DNA from: Paracoccaceae bacterium
Lineage (GTDB): Bacteria; Pseudomonadota; Alphaproteobacteria; Rhodobacterales; Rhodobacteraceae
DNA length: 64,000 nucleotides
Reading direction: 5' to 3'
Assembly (NCBI GenBank): GCA_017510335.1
Contig: JAFWNM010000013.1
Span: 270,633 to 334,632 of the forward strand
Shown here: piece by piece, positions 44,201-53,735 of the stretch
Position numbering within the stretch: position 1 is the first letter of the stretch
Layout: the number at the start of each line of letters is the position of its first letter
Made by a program: the position numbers and the translations under genes
The notes under the pieces: generated by a model
The model's database searches: none
What the model was told of the DNA's origin: nothing
What the model saw: only the letters and a program-made list of their open reading frames with translations

Positions 44201-45145
44201 ATGAAATACCTGTTAATGCCCAGCCCCGACCATACCCCGGACGATACCGAGACAGTGCCAACACCGCCCCCCATGCCCGCGCATGACCGGCGCAACGCGC
44301 GTCCCATTCCGCCCGGGCTGCACCTGATTGCAACGCCCATCGGGGCGGCGCGCGACATTACGCTGCATGCGCTGGACCTGCTGGCAGGGGCGGACCTGCT
44401 GGCCGCAGAAGACACACGGTCCTTGCGCAAGCTTATGGAAATTCACGGCATTTCAGTCAATGACCGCCCCGTTCTGGCCTATCATGATCATAACGGCGCG
44501 GCCATGCGACCGCGCATTATGGGCGCGCTGAACGCGGGCAAATCCGTCGTCTACGCCTCCGAGGCAGGAACCCCGCTGGTGGACGATCCGGGCTTTCAAC
44601 TGGCCCGAGAGGTGGTCGCGCAGGGCCACGCCCTGCACAGCGCGCCCGGCCCCTCGGCCGTGCTGGCCGCGCTGACGCTGGCAGGGCTGCCCAGCGACCG
44701 CTTCTGCTTTATGGGTTTCGCGCCCGCGCAAACCAGCGCGCGCCAGCACATGCTGACAGAAGCGGCCGCCATTCCGGCAACACTGATATTTTATGAATCG
44801 CCAAAACGCATTCATCGGTTCTTAAATGAATTATGCGATATCATGGGCAAGGACCGGCAGGCGGCGCTGTGCCGCGAAATGACCAAAAAACATCAGGAGG
44901 TGCTTCGCATGGCCCTGGGCGACATGGTTTCAGAACTGGCAGGGCGCAGCCTGAAAGGGGAAATCGCACTAGTGATTGACCGGGGCGCGGCTGTCACGGC
45001 GTCAGAAGATGATCTGGATGCGGCCCTGACGAAAGCGCTTGGTCAAATGACGCTGAAAGAAGCAGTGGCGCGGGTGACCGCGGAGCTGGGGTTGCAACGC
45101 AGGGTGGTCTATCAGGCTGCACTGGCCAAGGGCAAAGCACAATGA
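44201..45145 (+). CDS. rsmI: 16S rRNA (cytidine-2'-O)-methyltransferase RsmI
   Basis: A 314-aa methyltransferase for C1402 of 16S rRNA. GLHLIATPIGAARDITLHALDLLAGADLLAAEDTRSLRKL is the family N-terminus; ASEAGTPLVDDPGF and SAPGPSAVLAALTLAGLPSDRFCFMGF are further RsmI hallmarks. A second ATG at 44216 (MPSPDHTP) may be the true start, because the AAGGA preceding it sits too close to the first ATG. Overlaps the YraN-type gene by 4 bp. Confidence 0.95.
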   Translation: MKYLLMPSPDHTPDDTETVPTPPPMPAHDRRNARPIPPGLHLIATPIGAARDITLHALDLLAGADLLAAEDTRSLRKLMEIHGISVNDRPVLAYHDHNGAAMRPRIMGALNAGKSVVYASEAGTPLVDDPGFQLAREVVAQGHALHSAPGPSAVLAALTLAGLPSDRFCFMGFAPAQTSARQHMLTEAAAIPATLIFYESPKRIHRFLNELCDIMGKDRQAALCREMTKKHQEVLRMALGDMVSELAGRSLKGEIALVIDRGAAVTASEDDLDAALTKALGQMTLKEAVARVTAELGLQRRVVYQAALAKGKAQ

Positions 45146-45498
45146 CACGGGCAAAACGCAACTATCACGCAGGGCTTGCCGCAGAGGATTGCGTGCTGCG
45201 CGAATATATGAATGCGGGCTATCAGTTGCTGGCGCGCCGCTGGCGTGGCCAGCGCGGCGAGTTGGACCTGGTCATGTCGCGCGATGCCGAGGTTGTCTTC
45301 ATCGAGGTCAAGAAAAGCCGCAGCTTCGATGCAGCCGCCGCGCGCATTGGTTCTGGCCAGATTGAACGTCTGTTCATGACGGCCGCACAATATCTTGGCA
45401 CCTGCGCACAAGGGCAACTGACGCCGTCACGGTTTGATGTGGCCGTTGTGGACGCCACTGGCCAGGTGGCGCGGCTGGAAAACGCGCTGTGCGCATAA
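45142..45498 (+). CDS. YraN/UPF0102 family nuclease-like protein
   Basis: A 118-aa protein with a restriction-endonuclease-like fold. GLAAEDCVLREYMNAGYQLLARRWRGQRGELDLVMSRDAEVVFIEVKKS contains the E, D and ExK residues of a PD-(D/E)xK active site. Function in vivo is unknown, but genetic linkage to rsmI (ATGA overlap) is conserved across many bacteria. The following 180 bp to gshB contain no gene. Confidence 0.9.
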   Translation: MTRAKRNYHAGLAAEDCVLREYMNAGYQLLARRWRGQRGELDLVMSRDAEVVFIEVKKSRSFDAAAARIGSGQIERLFMTAAQYLGTCAQGQLTPSRFDVAVVDATGQVARLENALCA

Positions 45499-45677
45499 CG
45501 ACTTGCGCGAAACTGCGCCAACGGACGGCTGCATGCCGCCCCTGCGGGTTCCGGCCGTCTTGCGGCGGGGCCGCAGCGCACCCCTAGCAAGCGCAGCATT
45601 GCTTGCATCACAGCGCGCCTTGGGCCATCTATGGCAACGAAGGGCCATTGGGGCCAAAGTTGCAACAGGGGGATGGC

Positions 45678-46622
45678 GTGTCGTTACGCGTGGCTTTTCA
45701 AATGGACCCGATCGAGGCGGTCAATATCGCGGGTGACAGCACATTCCGCATTGCGCTGGAAGCGCAGGCACGCGGACATGAGCTGTTCTACTACACACCC
45801 GACAAACTTGTTTTCCGCGAAGGCAAGGTGCAGGCGCTGGCCCATCCCATAACGGTTCAGGCCGTCACGGGCGCGCATGTCACAAAAGGCGCGGCGCAAA
45901 TGCTGGATCTGGCCAGCGTTGATGTGGTCTGGCTGCGCCAAGACCCCCCGTTTGACATGGGATATATCACGACAACGCATTTGCTGGACATGGTCCACCC
46001 GTCAACGCTGGTGGTCAATGACCCGTTCTGGGTCAGGAACTACCCCGAAAAGCTGCTGGTGCTGCAATTCCCGGACCTGACGCCCCCCACGATGATCGCG
46101 CGGGATCTGGCCAGCATCCGCGACTTCAAGGCCGTGCATGGCGATGTCATCCTCAAGCCGCTTTATGGCAACGGGGGGGCCGGGGTGTTCCGGCTGGACC
46201 CGAATGACCGCAATCTTGCATCGCTGCACGAATTGTTCACCGGCATCAGCCGTGAACCGCTGATCGTGCAAAAATACCTGCCCGCAGTGGCCAAGGGCGA
46301 CAAGCGCATCATTTTGGTGGACGGCGCGCCGATCGGGGCCATCAACCGTGTGCCTGCCGATGGGGAAACGCGGTCCAACATGCATGTGGGCGGGCGCCCG
46401 GAAAAAGTGGCCCTGACACCGCGTGACCACGAAATCTGTGCCGCTATCGGCCCGCTTCTGCGCGAGAAGGGCCAGATCTTTGTGGGCATTGACGTGATCG
46501 GCGATTACCTGACCGAAATCAACGTCACCTCGCCCACCGGCCTGCAGGAGCTGGAGCGGTTTGACGGCACAAACGGGGCAGAGCTGATCTGGCAGGCCAT
46601 CGAGGGCAAACGCGCCCGATGA
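45678..46622 (+). CDS. gshB: Glutathione synthetase
   Basis: A 314-aa ATP-grasp enzyme that joins glycine to gamma-glutamylcysteine. It starts at the GTG at 45678 ([24 protein letters not shown]), with AGGGGGA upstream; the frame is open further 5' but lacks similarity. [46 protein letters not shown] and the C-terminal [23 protein letters not shown] are typical GshB sequences. Overlaps the next hydrolase gene by 4 bp. Confidence 0.95.
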   Translation: MSLRVAFQMDPIEAVNIAGDSTFRIALEAQARGHELFYYTPDKLVFREGKVQALAHPITVQAVTGAHVTKGAAQMLDLASVDVVWLRQDPPFDMGYITTTHLLDMVHPSTLVVNDPFWVRNYPEKLLVLQFPDLTPPTMIARDLASIRDFKAVHGDVILKPLYGNGGAGVFRLDPNDRNLASLHELFTGISREPLIVQKYLPAVAKGDKRIILVDGAPIGAINRVPADGETRSNMHVGGRPEKVALTPRDHEICAAIGPLLREKGQIFVGIDVIGDYLTEINVTSPTGLQELERFDGTNGAELIWQAIEGKRAR

Positions 46623-47536
46623 GCTGGCAGCTCAAGGCGCTGCGTGTGTTCTTGCGCCATGCCGCGCGCCGGTCGCTGGCGCGCCAGCCTGACAGCGTTG
46701 CGGCGCGGCGCTGGTTTGAACGTGGCGCGTGGCTGAATGCGCGCGGGCGGCCATGGACGGGCTTTGTGCCGGACCAATTTGGACAAGTGCCCGCGCTATG
46801 GACCGCACGGCCCGCAACCACGGACCCTGTGGTGCTGTATTTCCATGGGGGCGGGTATGTCATGGGCAACCCGCGCACCCATGCGGCCCTTGCCGCCTAT
46901 CTGACGCGCAAAACAGGGTATGAAACCTGTCTGCCCGACTACCGGCTTGCGCCGGAACACCCGTTTCCAGCGGCGTTTGATGATGCCTTGGCCGCGTGGC
47001 AGGCCCTTGTTGCGCGCGGCCATGACCCGGCGCGCATTGTGCTGGGGGGCGATTCTGCGGGGGGCGGGCTGGCGCTGGCGCTGCTGTCCCATCTGTGCAG
47101 CACGCGCGCGCCCCGTCCGGCCTGCGTCTTTGCGTTCTCGCCCTTTACGGACCTGACATTGTCGGGCGCATCCATCCGCACCAATGCTGCCAGCGAAATT
47201 CTGTTGCCGGTGCACCGGCTGGAACAGCTGCGCGAGCGTGTCTTGCAAGGTGCGGATGCAACCGATCCGCGCATTTCGCCACTGTTTGGGTCCTTTGTGC
47301 ACACGCCACCAGTGTTCATTCAGGTGGCACGGCGTGAAATTCTGCGCGACGATTCGCTGCGCATGGCCGCGCATCTGCGCAGTTTTGGCGGCGATGTCAC
47401 TGTGCAGGAATGGGGCAACCTGCCCCATGTCTGGCAGTATTTCCATGGCTGGTTGCCCGAAGCACGCAAGGCCTTGGGCGATTGTGCGGCCTTCATACAC
47501 CAACACCTTCCGACAGCCCCATCACGCGATAGCTGA
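46619..47536 (+). CDS. Alpha/beta hydrolase (hormone-sensitive-lipase family)
   Basis: A 305-aa esterase of family IV. The oxyanion motif HGGGY (in [11 protein letters not shown]), the nucleophile [11 protein letters not shown], and the downstream acid and histidine ([11 protein letters not shown]) are present. No signal peptide is seen. It is translationally coupled to gshB and overlaps the 3' end of the convergent comM by 44 bp. Natural substrate unknown. Confidence 0.88.
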   Translation: MSWQLKALRVFLRHAARRSLARQPDSVAARRWFERGAWLNARGRPWTGFVPDQFGQVPALWTARPATTDPVVLYFHGGGYVMGNPRTHAALAAYLTRKTGYETCLPDYRLAPEHPFPAAFDDALAAWQALVARGHDPARIVLGGDSAGGGLALALLSHLCSTRAPRPACVFAFSPFTDLTLSGASIRTNAASEILLPVHRLEQLRERVLQGADATDPRISPLFGSFVHTPPVFIQVARREILRDDSLRMAAHLRSFGGDVTVQEWGNLPHVWQYFHGWLPEARKALGDCAAFIHQHLPTAPSRDS

Positions 47537-49016
47537 TCGCTTCGGCCATATGGGGGGCGCGCACAGTGTCGGCGCTGTCAAGGTCCGCAATGGTGCGCGC
47601 CACCCGCAAAAGCCGGTGATAGGCGCGCGCGGTCAGGCCGAAACGATCAGCCGCTTGCACCAGCAATGCGCGGCCTTCGGTATCGGGGCGGGCGATCTCT
47701 TCCAGAAGCGCGCCTTCCACATCGGCATTCACGCGCAGTCCAGCATGCGCGGCAAAACGCGCGGTCTGGCGCGCACGCGCCTGCGCCACACGCGCGGCAA
47801 CCATGGCCGAACTGTCCCCGGAGGCGGGCAGATCAAGATCGCAATACGACACAGGCGGCACTTCTACGCGCAGGTCAAAACGGTCCATCAGCGGGCCTGA
47901 AATGCGGCCCATATAGTCATCACCGCAACCGGGTGCGCGCGCGCAGGCGCGCGATGCTTCGGACATATACCCGCATTTGCAAGGGTTTGCCGCCGCCACC
48001 AGCAGAAACCGGCACGGATAGCGGATATGCGCATTCGCGCGCGCCACGACAACTTCGCCGGTTTCGATGGGCTGGCGCAGGGTTTCCAGCACCATACGCG
48101 GGAATTCCGGCAATTCGTCCAGAAACAACACCCCGTTATGGGCCAATGAAATCTCGCCGGGTTTGGCCCCTTTGCCCCCGCCGACAATGGCCGCCACCGA
48201 GGCCGTATGATGAGGTTCACGAAACGGCCGCGTGCGCGAAATGCCGCCCTGTTCCAGCAACCCCGCAATGGAATGGATCATCGAGGTTTCCAACGCCTCG
48301 GTCGGGGAAAGGGGCGGCAGAATACCGGGCAGACGGGCCGCGAGCATGGATTTACCCGACCCCGGTGTGCCCACCATAAGCATATGGTGCCGCCCCGCTG
48401 CCGCAATTTCCAGCGCGCGCTTGGCCCGTTCCTGCCCCTTTACATCGAACAGGTCGCGCGGCCCCTTATCGCGCACAACCTCGCCGGGTTTTGCGGGCGT
48501 CAGGGGCGCCTGGCCAGAGAAATGACGGATGACCTGCGCCAGTGTTGCGGGGGCAAACACGCGCGTTGCGTCAACCCACGCAGCTTCCGGGCCACAGGCG
48601 GCAGGACAAAACAATGTATGGCCCCCTTCTGCTGCGGCCATCGCGGCAGGCAAGGCCCCCAGAACCGCGACCAAGGCCCCGTCAAGCGACAATTCCCCAA
48701 GCGCCACTGTGTCGGCCACATCCTCGCGCGGGATGATGTCCAGCGCGGCCAGCAACGCCATGGCGATGGGCAGGTCGAAATGCGACCCTTCCTTGGGCAG
48801 GTCCGCAGGCGACAGGTTAATCGTAATCCGCTTCGATGGCAGGGCAACCGACAACGCCGACAGCGCCGCGCGCACCCTTTCGCGCGCTTCTGACACTGCC
48901 TTGTCGGGCAGGCCCACAATCTGGAACGATGGCAGGCCCGGCGAAACGGCGCATTGCACCTCGACCAGGCGGGCCTCGATCCCTTCAAACGCAACTGTAA
49001 ATGCCCGTGCCACCAT
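47493..49016 (-). CDS. comM: ComM/YifB family Mg-chelatase-like ATPase
   Basis: A 507-aa protein starting MVARAFTVAFEGIEARLVEVQ at 49016. An N-terminal Lon-protease-like S16 fold is followed by an AAA+ domain with Walker A GTPGSGKS and Walker B GVLFLDELPEF. The cysteine-rich insert CKCGYMSEASRACARAPGCG probably binds zinc. In competent bacteria ComM is a branch-migration helicase acting during transformation. The 3' end overlaps the neighbouring hydrolase gene by 44 bp. Confidence 0.93.
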   Translation of the reverse strand: MVARAFTVAFEGIEARLVEVQCAVSPGLPSFQIVGLPDKAVSEARERVRAALSALSVALPSKRITINLSPADLPKEGSHFDLPIAMALLAALDIIPREDVADTVALGELSLDGALVAVLGALPAAMAAAEGGHTLFCPAACGPEAAWVDATRVFAPATLAQVIRHFSGQAPLTPAKPGEVVRDKGPRDLFDVKGQERAKRALEIAAAGRHHMLMVGTPGSGKSMLAARLPGILPPLSPTEALETSMIHSIAGLLEQGGISRTRPFREPHHTASVAAIVGGGKGAKPGEISLAHNGVLFLDELPEFPRMVLETLRQPIETGEVVVARANAHIRYPCRFLLVAAANPCKCGYMSEASRACARAPGCGDDYMGRISGPLMDRFDLRVEVPPVSYCDLDLPASGDSSAMVAARVAQARARQTARFAAHAGLRVNADVEGALLEEIARPDTEGRALLVQAADRFGLTARAYHRLLRVARTIADLDSADTVRAPHMAEAISYRVMGLSEGVGV

Positions 49017-49107
49017 CGCTACACCCGACGCCACCCAAGTTATTGGTTAACGGCGATGTGTTTAAGATTGGTTAATGCCGTTCGTCACGCATTCGTGAAT
49101 GAAGAAG

Positions 49108-49137
49108 TGAACCAGATTTATCTTTGCAACGTAAGAC
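49108..49137 (+). promoter_or_regulatory. RpoE-type promoter of rpoH2
   Basis: TGAACC (49108-49113), exactly 18 bp, then TAAGAC (49132-49137). This closely resembles the TGATCC-N18-TAAGA promoter recognised by RpoE (ECF11) in Rhodobacter sphaeroides, where rpoHII is an RpoE target of the singlet-oxygen response. It lies about 30 bp upstream of the rpoH2 start codon, and a purine-rich ribosome-binding site follows. Confidence 0.7.
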
Positions 49138-49168
49138 AAACATAGATCAGAACCAATAGGGGGTAGAC

Positions 49169-50047
49169 ATGGCGCTGGACTATTCTGATGATCGCACAAT
49201 GTCCCGTCAGGCCATGAAGGCCGAGCTTCTGGACGCTGAAACCGAATTGCAACTGGCCTATGCCTGGCGCGACCACCGCGACGAAGCCGCCCTGCACCGC
49301 CTTATCACAGCCTATATGCGGCTGGCCATTTCCATGGCGGCGCGGTTCCGCCGGTATGGCGCACCGATGAATGACCTTATTCAGGAAGCGGGCCTTGGCC
49401 TGATGAAGGCGGCGGACAAGTTCGACCCTGACCGCGGTGTGCGCTTTTCGACCTATGCCGTGTGGTGGATCAAGGCCAGCATTCAGGATTATGTGATGCG
49501 CAACTGGTCCATGGTGCGCACCGGGTCCACATCCAGCCAGAAATCACTGTTTTTCAACCTGCGCCGGGTGCAGGCGAAATTTGAACGCGAAGCCATGTCG
49601 CGCGGCGAACAACTGGACCCGCACCAGTTGCGGGAATTGATCTCTCGGGAAGTGGGGGTGCCGTTGCATGATGTCGAAATGATGGAAGGGCGGCTTTCGG
49701 GGTCGGATTATTCGCTGAATGCAACCCAATCCAGTGATGAAGACGGGCGCGAATGGATTGATGTTCTGGAAGATGACAGCGAACAGGCCAGCTTCGGGGT
49801 AGAGCTTGCGCATGACACAGCGCAATTGCGCGAATGGTTGTTGACCGCCATGCAAACCCTAAGCGAGCGCGAAAGATTCATTTTGCGCGAACGCAAGCTG
49901 CGCCCCGATCCGCGCACGCTGGAATCACTGGGGCAGGAAATGGGCCTGTCCAAGGAACGCATCCGCCAGCTGGAGGCCGCTGCGTTCAAGAAAATGCGAA
50001 AAGCCCTTGAAACCCAGTCGCGCGAGGTGCTTCACTTCCTGACATGA
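49169..50047 (+). CDS. rpoH2: RNA polymerase sigma-32-type factor (RpoHII-like)
   Basis: A 292-aa alternative sigma factor. Region 2 (LIQEAGLGLMKAADKFDPDRGVRFSTYAVWWIKASIQDYVMRNWSMVR) and region 4 (TLESLGQEMGLSKERIRQLEAAAFKKMR) are complete. The RpoH box reads QKSLFFNLR (124-132). Its promoter and its chaN-coaBC neighbours match RpoHII of Rhodobacterales rather than the classical heat-shock RpoHI. It would control photo-oxidative and general stress genes. Overlaps the next gene by 4 bp. Confidence 0.9.
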   Translation: MALDYSDDRTMSRQAMKAELLDAETELQLAYAWRDHRDEAALHRLITAYMRLAISMAARFRRYGAPMNDLIQEAGLGLMKAADKFDPDRGVRFSTYAVWWIKASIQDYVMRNWSMVRTGSTSSQKSLFFNLRRVQAKFEREAMSRGEQLDPHQLRELISREVGVPLHDVEMMEGRLSGSDYSLNATQSSDEDGREWIDVLEDDSEQASFGVELAHDTAQLREWLLTAMQTLSERERFILRERKLRPDPRTLESLGQEMGLSKERIRQLEAAAFKKMRKALETQSREVLHFLT

Positions 50048-50841
50048 ACAAATACATCCTTGCGGCAGGTCTTCTGGTTGCGCCTGTCATGGCGCATCCT
50101 TCAAGTGGTCAGGACCTGCGCGATCTGCCGCAGGCTGAAATTGTCTTTCTGGGCGAGGTGCATGACAACCCCCTGCACCACGAAAACCAGTCCGAAGGAA
50201 TAAAGGCCGTTCGCCCTGCAGCGCTGGTGTTTGAAATGCTGACATCCGCGCAGGCGGCGCGGGTAACACCGGATTTGCGCACTGATCAGGCGGCACTTCA
50301 GGCGGTTCTGGACTGGGACACTTCCGGCTGGCCGGATTTCGACATGTATTACCCGTTATTTGCCGCCGCACCGCAGGCCGCTATTTTTGGCGCTGCCTTG
50401 CCACGCGACGCAGCGCGCGCGGCCATGGGCCAGCCCCTGGAACATGTTTTGGCCGGCGATGGCGCGCGTTTCGGGTTGGACAGGCCCTTGCCGCAGGACC
50501 AACAGATCGCACGCGAAGCGCTGCAGGCGCGCGCCCATTGCGATGCCCTGCCCGAAAGCCTGTTGCCTGCGATGGTGGACATACAACGCCTGCGCGACGC
50601 CATGCTGGCAGCGGCGGCACTGGATGCCTATCGCGCAACAGGCGGCCCCGTGGTGGTCATTGCAGGGACCGGCCATACCCGCACGGATTGGGGCGCGCCC
50701 GCGCTTCTGGCGCAGGCAGCGCCGGAACTGGACATTCTGTCCATCGGCCAGTTCGAAACCGCCCCTGACGCGCTGTCCCATGATATCCACATCGTCACCG
50801 CCCCACACCCCCGCCCCGACCCTTGCGCAGCGTTTCAGTAG
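50044..50841 (+). CDS. ChaN-family (haem-binding uptake, Tiki-like) protein
   Basis: A 265-aa exported protein with a Sec signal (MNKYILAAGLLVAPVMA). IVFLGEVHDNPLHHENQ is the hallmark of the ChaN/EreA-like fold, and VVVIAGTGHTRTDWGAP provides the second conserved histidine region. ChaN homologues bind haem or metal, and the fold is shared with Tiki proteases; the role here is uncertain. Translational coupling to rpoH2 means it is made under the same stress. Confidence 0.85.
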   Translation: MNKYILAAGLLVAPVMAHPSSGQDLRDLPQAEIVFLGEVHDNPLHHENQSEGIKAVRPAALVFEMLTSAQAARVTPDLRTDQAALQAVLDWDTSGWPDFDMYYPLFAAAPQAAIFGAALPRDAARAAMGQPLEHVLAGDGARFGLDRPLPQDQQIAREALQARAHCDALPESLLPAMVDIQRLRDAMLAAAALDAYRATGGPVVVIAGTGHTRTDWGAPALLAQAAPELDILSIGQFETAPDALSHDIHIVTAPHPRPDPCAAFQ

Positions 50842-50915
50842 CAAGGGGCTTTTGCTTCCAGACACAACCGCGTAGGACTGGTGCAACTGCACCGGGATCG
50901 CATGCGGAGGCAAAA

Positions 50916-52106
50916 ATGCTGGCGGGCAAACATGTAACCCTGATTATTGGTGGCGGGATTGCCGCGTATAAATCCCTGGACCTTATCCGCAAGCTGCGCC
51001 GCGCGGGCGCGCATGTCACGCCGGTTCTGACGCGGGCCGGCGCGGAATTTGTAACGCCACTGTCGGTCGCGGCGCTTGCGGGGGAACAGGTGTATCAGGA
51101 CCTGTTCGACCTGAAGGATGAAACCGAAATGGGGCATATCCAGTTGTCGCGCGCGGCCGATCTGTTGGTCGTGGCCCCTGCCACTGCTGATATGATGGCC
51201 AAAATGGCGGGGGGCCATGCTGATGATCTGGCGACAACCTTGCTGCTGGCAACCGACAAGCCGGTTCTGATTGCGCCTGCGATGAATCTTCGCATGTGGG
51301 ACCATGCAGCAACCCGGCGCAATCTGGCACAATTGCGCGCCGACGGGGTGGGCGTTGTGGGGCCGGACAGCGGGGATATGGCCTGTGGTGAATTCGGACC
51401 CGGGCGCATGGCCGAACCCGACGCAATTCTGGACGCGATCGCGGCCGGATTTGCCAGCGGTCCATTGGCGGGCAAACGTGTGCTGGTCACGTCTGGCCCC
51501 ACGCATGAACCCATTGACCCCGTGCGCTATATCGCCAACCGGTCATCCGGGGCGCAGGGAACGGCCATTGCAACAGCCCTGCGCGATTTGGGTGCCGATG
51601 TGGTATTCGTCACTGGCCCGGCCAGTGTGGCACACCCGACAGGGGTGCATGTCGTGGCCGTGGAAACCGCGCGCGACATGTTGCAGGCCGTCCATGACGC
51701 CCTGCCAGTGGATGCCGCCGTCATGGCCGCGGCAGTGGCAGATTGGCGGGTGGAAAACGCCTTCACCCAGAAGATTAAGAAAACCACACAAGCCACTCCA
51801 GAACTTATGTTTTCTGAAAATCCGGACATTCTGAAAACTGTGTCGTCACATGAATTGCGCCCAAAACTTGTTATTGGTTTTGCCGCCGAAACAGAAAATG
51901 TCGTGGCCAATGCCACCACCAAACGCGCGCGCAAGGGTTGCGACTGGATTGTGGCCAATGACGTGTCGCCCGCCACAGGTATCATGGGGGGGGCGGAAAA
52001 TTCGGTGCATCTGGTGACTGCTCACGGGGTCGAGGACTGGCCGCGCATGCCCAAAACCGATGTCGCGCGCCAACTGGCAGACCGCATTGCAAAGGCCCTG
52101 ACATGA
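50916..52106 (+). CDS. coaBC: Phosphopantothenoylcysteine decarboxylase/synthase CoaBC
   Basis: A 396-aa fusion enzyme of coenzyme A synthesis. The N-terminal CoaC half is an FMN flavoprotein ([28 protein letters not shown]); the C-terminal CoaB half begins [32 protein letters not shown] and contains AAVADWRVE. The ATG at 50916 has GGAGG a few bases upstream and gives the normal start. Overlaps dut by 4 bp, the usual coaBC-dut arrangement. Confidence 0.96.
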   Translation: MLAGKHVTLIIGGGIAAYKSLDLIRKLRRAGAHVTPVLTRAGAEFVTPLSVAALAGEQVYQDLFDLKDETEMGHIQLSRAADLLVVAPATADMMAKMAGGHADDLATTLLLATDKPVLIAPAMNLRMWDHAATRRNLAQLRADGVGVVGPDSGDMACGEFGPGRMAEPDAILDAIAAGFASGPLAGKRVLVTSGPTHEPIDPVRYIANRSSGAQGTAIATALRDLGADVVFVTGPASVAHPTGVHVVAVETARDMLQAVHDALPVDAAVMAAAVADWRVENAFTQKIKKTTQATPELMFSENPDILKTVSSHELRPKLVIGFAAETENVVANATTKRARKGCDWIVANDVSPATGIMGGAENSVHLVTAHGVEDWPRMPKTDVARQLADRIAKALT

Positions 52107-52570
52107 CTGTGACCCTGACCTTCCAGCGCCTGCCCGACAGTGATGCAACCGTAGCCCTGCCCGACTATGCCACTTCGGGGGCGGCGGGGGCTGATATCCG
52201 CGCCAATTTTCCCCCGCCGCTGCGTGGTGCCGGATTGACCCTTGCCCCTATGGCGCGCGCGCTGGTTCCGACCGGGCTGGCCTGCGCGGTGCCCCACGGG
52301 TTCGAATTGCAAATTCGCGCACGTTCGGGACTGGCGCTGAAGCACGGGCTTGCGCTGGTGAATGCGCCGGGAACGATTGACAGCGACTATCGCGGCCCCA
52401 TCGGGGTTATCATGGTCAATCTGGGGTCAGAGGCATTTACAATCGAACATGGCATGCGCATTGCCCAGATCGTCATTGCGCCGGTGGTGCAGGCGCGCAT
52501 TGCCTTGACAGACAAACTGGATGCCACAGATCGCGCAGAAGGCGGTTTCGGGTCAACAGGAACCGCATAA
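52103..52570 (+). CDS. dut: Deoxyuridine triphosphatase (dUTPase)
   Basis: A 155-aa trimeric dUTP pyrophosphatase. All five motifs are visible, including [35 protein letters not shown] and the C-terminal glycine-rich [10 protein letters not shown] that closes over the substrate. It keeps uracil out of DNA and feeds dUMP to thymidylate synthesis. Coupled to coaBC and followed 22 bp later by the MoeB-like gene. Confidence 0.97.
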   Translation: MTVTLTFQRLPDSDATVALPDYATSGAAGADIRANFPPPLRGAGLTLAPMARALVPTGLACAVPHGFELQIRARSGLALKHGLALVNAPGTIDSDYRGPIGVIMVNLGSEAFTIEHGMRIAQIVIAPVVQARIALTDKLDATDRAEGGFGSTGTA

Positions 52571-52592
52571 ACCCGTCATGCAAGGGGCGTAA

Positions 52593-53642
52593 ATGGGACT
52601 GGTTCTATTTCTTATGGCCGTGCTTTGGGCGGTCGGGTGGGCGATGAAAGCGCCTGTGCGCGCAAGGCTGTGGATGATTGGCCTGCTATATCTGGCGGTT
52701 GTGATCGCGCAGCTGGTCCTGCCTCAAACCGCTGCATTGCGCGCGGCAACAGGGGGCAGCGTGCAACCCTGGCTGGTTCTGGGCGGGCTGGGGGCCGTGG
52801 CACTGGGCTATAGCGCGGGTCTTGCGCGTTTGCGCCACCGGGTGGCCCGCACCACGCCTGCGGCCGCCGCCCCATCAAACACCCCCTTCCGAGAGGCAGA
52901 GCTGAACCGCTATGCCCGTCACATTGTCTTGCGCGAAATTGGCGGCACCGGCCAGCGAAAGCTGAAGGACGCGCGCGTGCTGGTTATCGGTGCGGGGGGG
53001 CTTGGATCGCCTGCGCTGCTGTATCTGGCCGCGTCCGGCATTGGCACAATCGGGGTGATTGACGATGACACAGTCGACGGGTCGAACCTGCAGCGTCAAG
53101 TCATCCACCGCGATGACATGATCGACACCCCCAAGGTGTTTTCAGCACAGGCGGCCATGCTGGCGCTGAACCCGTTTATCACTGTGCGCCCCTATAAGCG
53201 GCGGCTTGATGACCGTATCGCGCAAGACCTTTTTGCCGAATATGACCTGATCCTTGATGGAACAGACAATTTCGACACCCGCTATCTGGCCAACCGCGCG
53301 GCAGTGGCGACCGGCACGCCCCTAATATCGGCGGCCATCACCCAATGGGAGGGGCAGATCAGCCTGTATCACCCTGCATCAGGGGGGCCGTGTTACGAAT
53401 GCGTTTTCCCCAACCGGCCCGCAGCGGGGCTTGCGCCCGCTTGCGCGGAAGCGGGTGTTGTTTCGCCCTTGCCAGGTATTCTGGGAACCATGATGGCACT
53501 GGAAGCGGTCAAACACCTGACGGGCGCGGGGCAAACCCTGCAAGGGCGTTTGCTGATCTATGATGGGTTATATGCTGACACCCGCATGATGCGTATTTCC
53601 GCCCGCAAGGAGTGCGCCTGTTGCGGGACGGCTAGGGCATGA
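52593..53642 (+). CDS. moeB: Membrane-anchored MoeB/ThiF-type adenylyltransferase
   Basis: A 349-aa protein. Residues 1-80 contain three hydrophobic segments (GLVLFLMAVLWAVGWAM, MIGLLYLAVVIAQLVL, LVLGGLGAVALGYSAG), followed by an E1-like domain with RYARHIVLREIGGTGQ, ATP-binding GAGGLGSPALLYLAASGIG and two zinc CxxC pairs (CYEC, CACC). It probably adenylates the C-terminal glycine of a sulfur carrier such as the MoaD encoded at 57751. Ordinary MoeB is soluble and about 250 aa, so the membrane anchor is unusual. An S-transferase rhodanese domain is absent. Confidence 0.9.
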   Translation: MGLVLFLMAVLWAVGWAMKAPVRARLWMIGLLYLAVVIAQLVLPQTAALRAATGGSVQPWLVLGGLGAVALGYSAGLARLRHRVARTTPAAAAPSNTPFREAELNRYARHIVLREIGGTGQRKLKDARVLVIGAGGLGSPALLYLAASGIGTIGVIDDDTVDGSNLQRQVIHRDDMIDTPKVFSAQAAMLALNPFITVRPYKRRLDDRIAQDLFAEYDLILDGTDNFDTRYLANRAAVATGTPLISAAITQWEGQISLYHPASGGPCYECVFPNRPAAGLAPACAEAGVVSPLPGILGTMMALEAVKHLTGAGQTLQGRLLIYDGLYADTRMMRISARKECACCGTARA

Positions 53643-53735
53643 CGTGTTATTCGCAGTCACGCAACATGCTGTAACTTATTGATTTCGCACGTTCTGGAAG
53701 CCCCAAACCAGTGCCCCCTTTTTGCGCAACATGCC

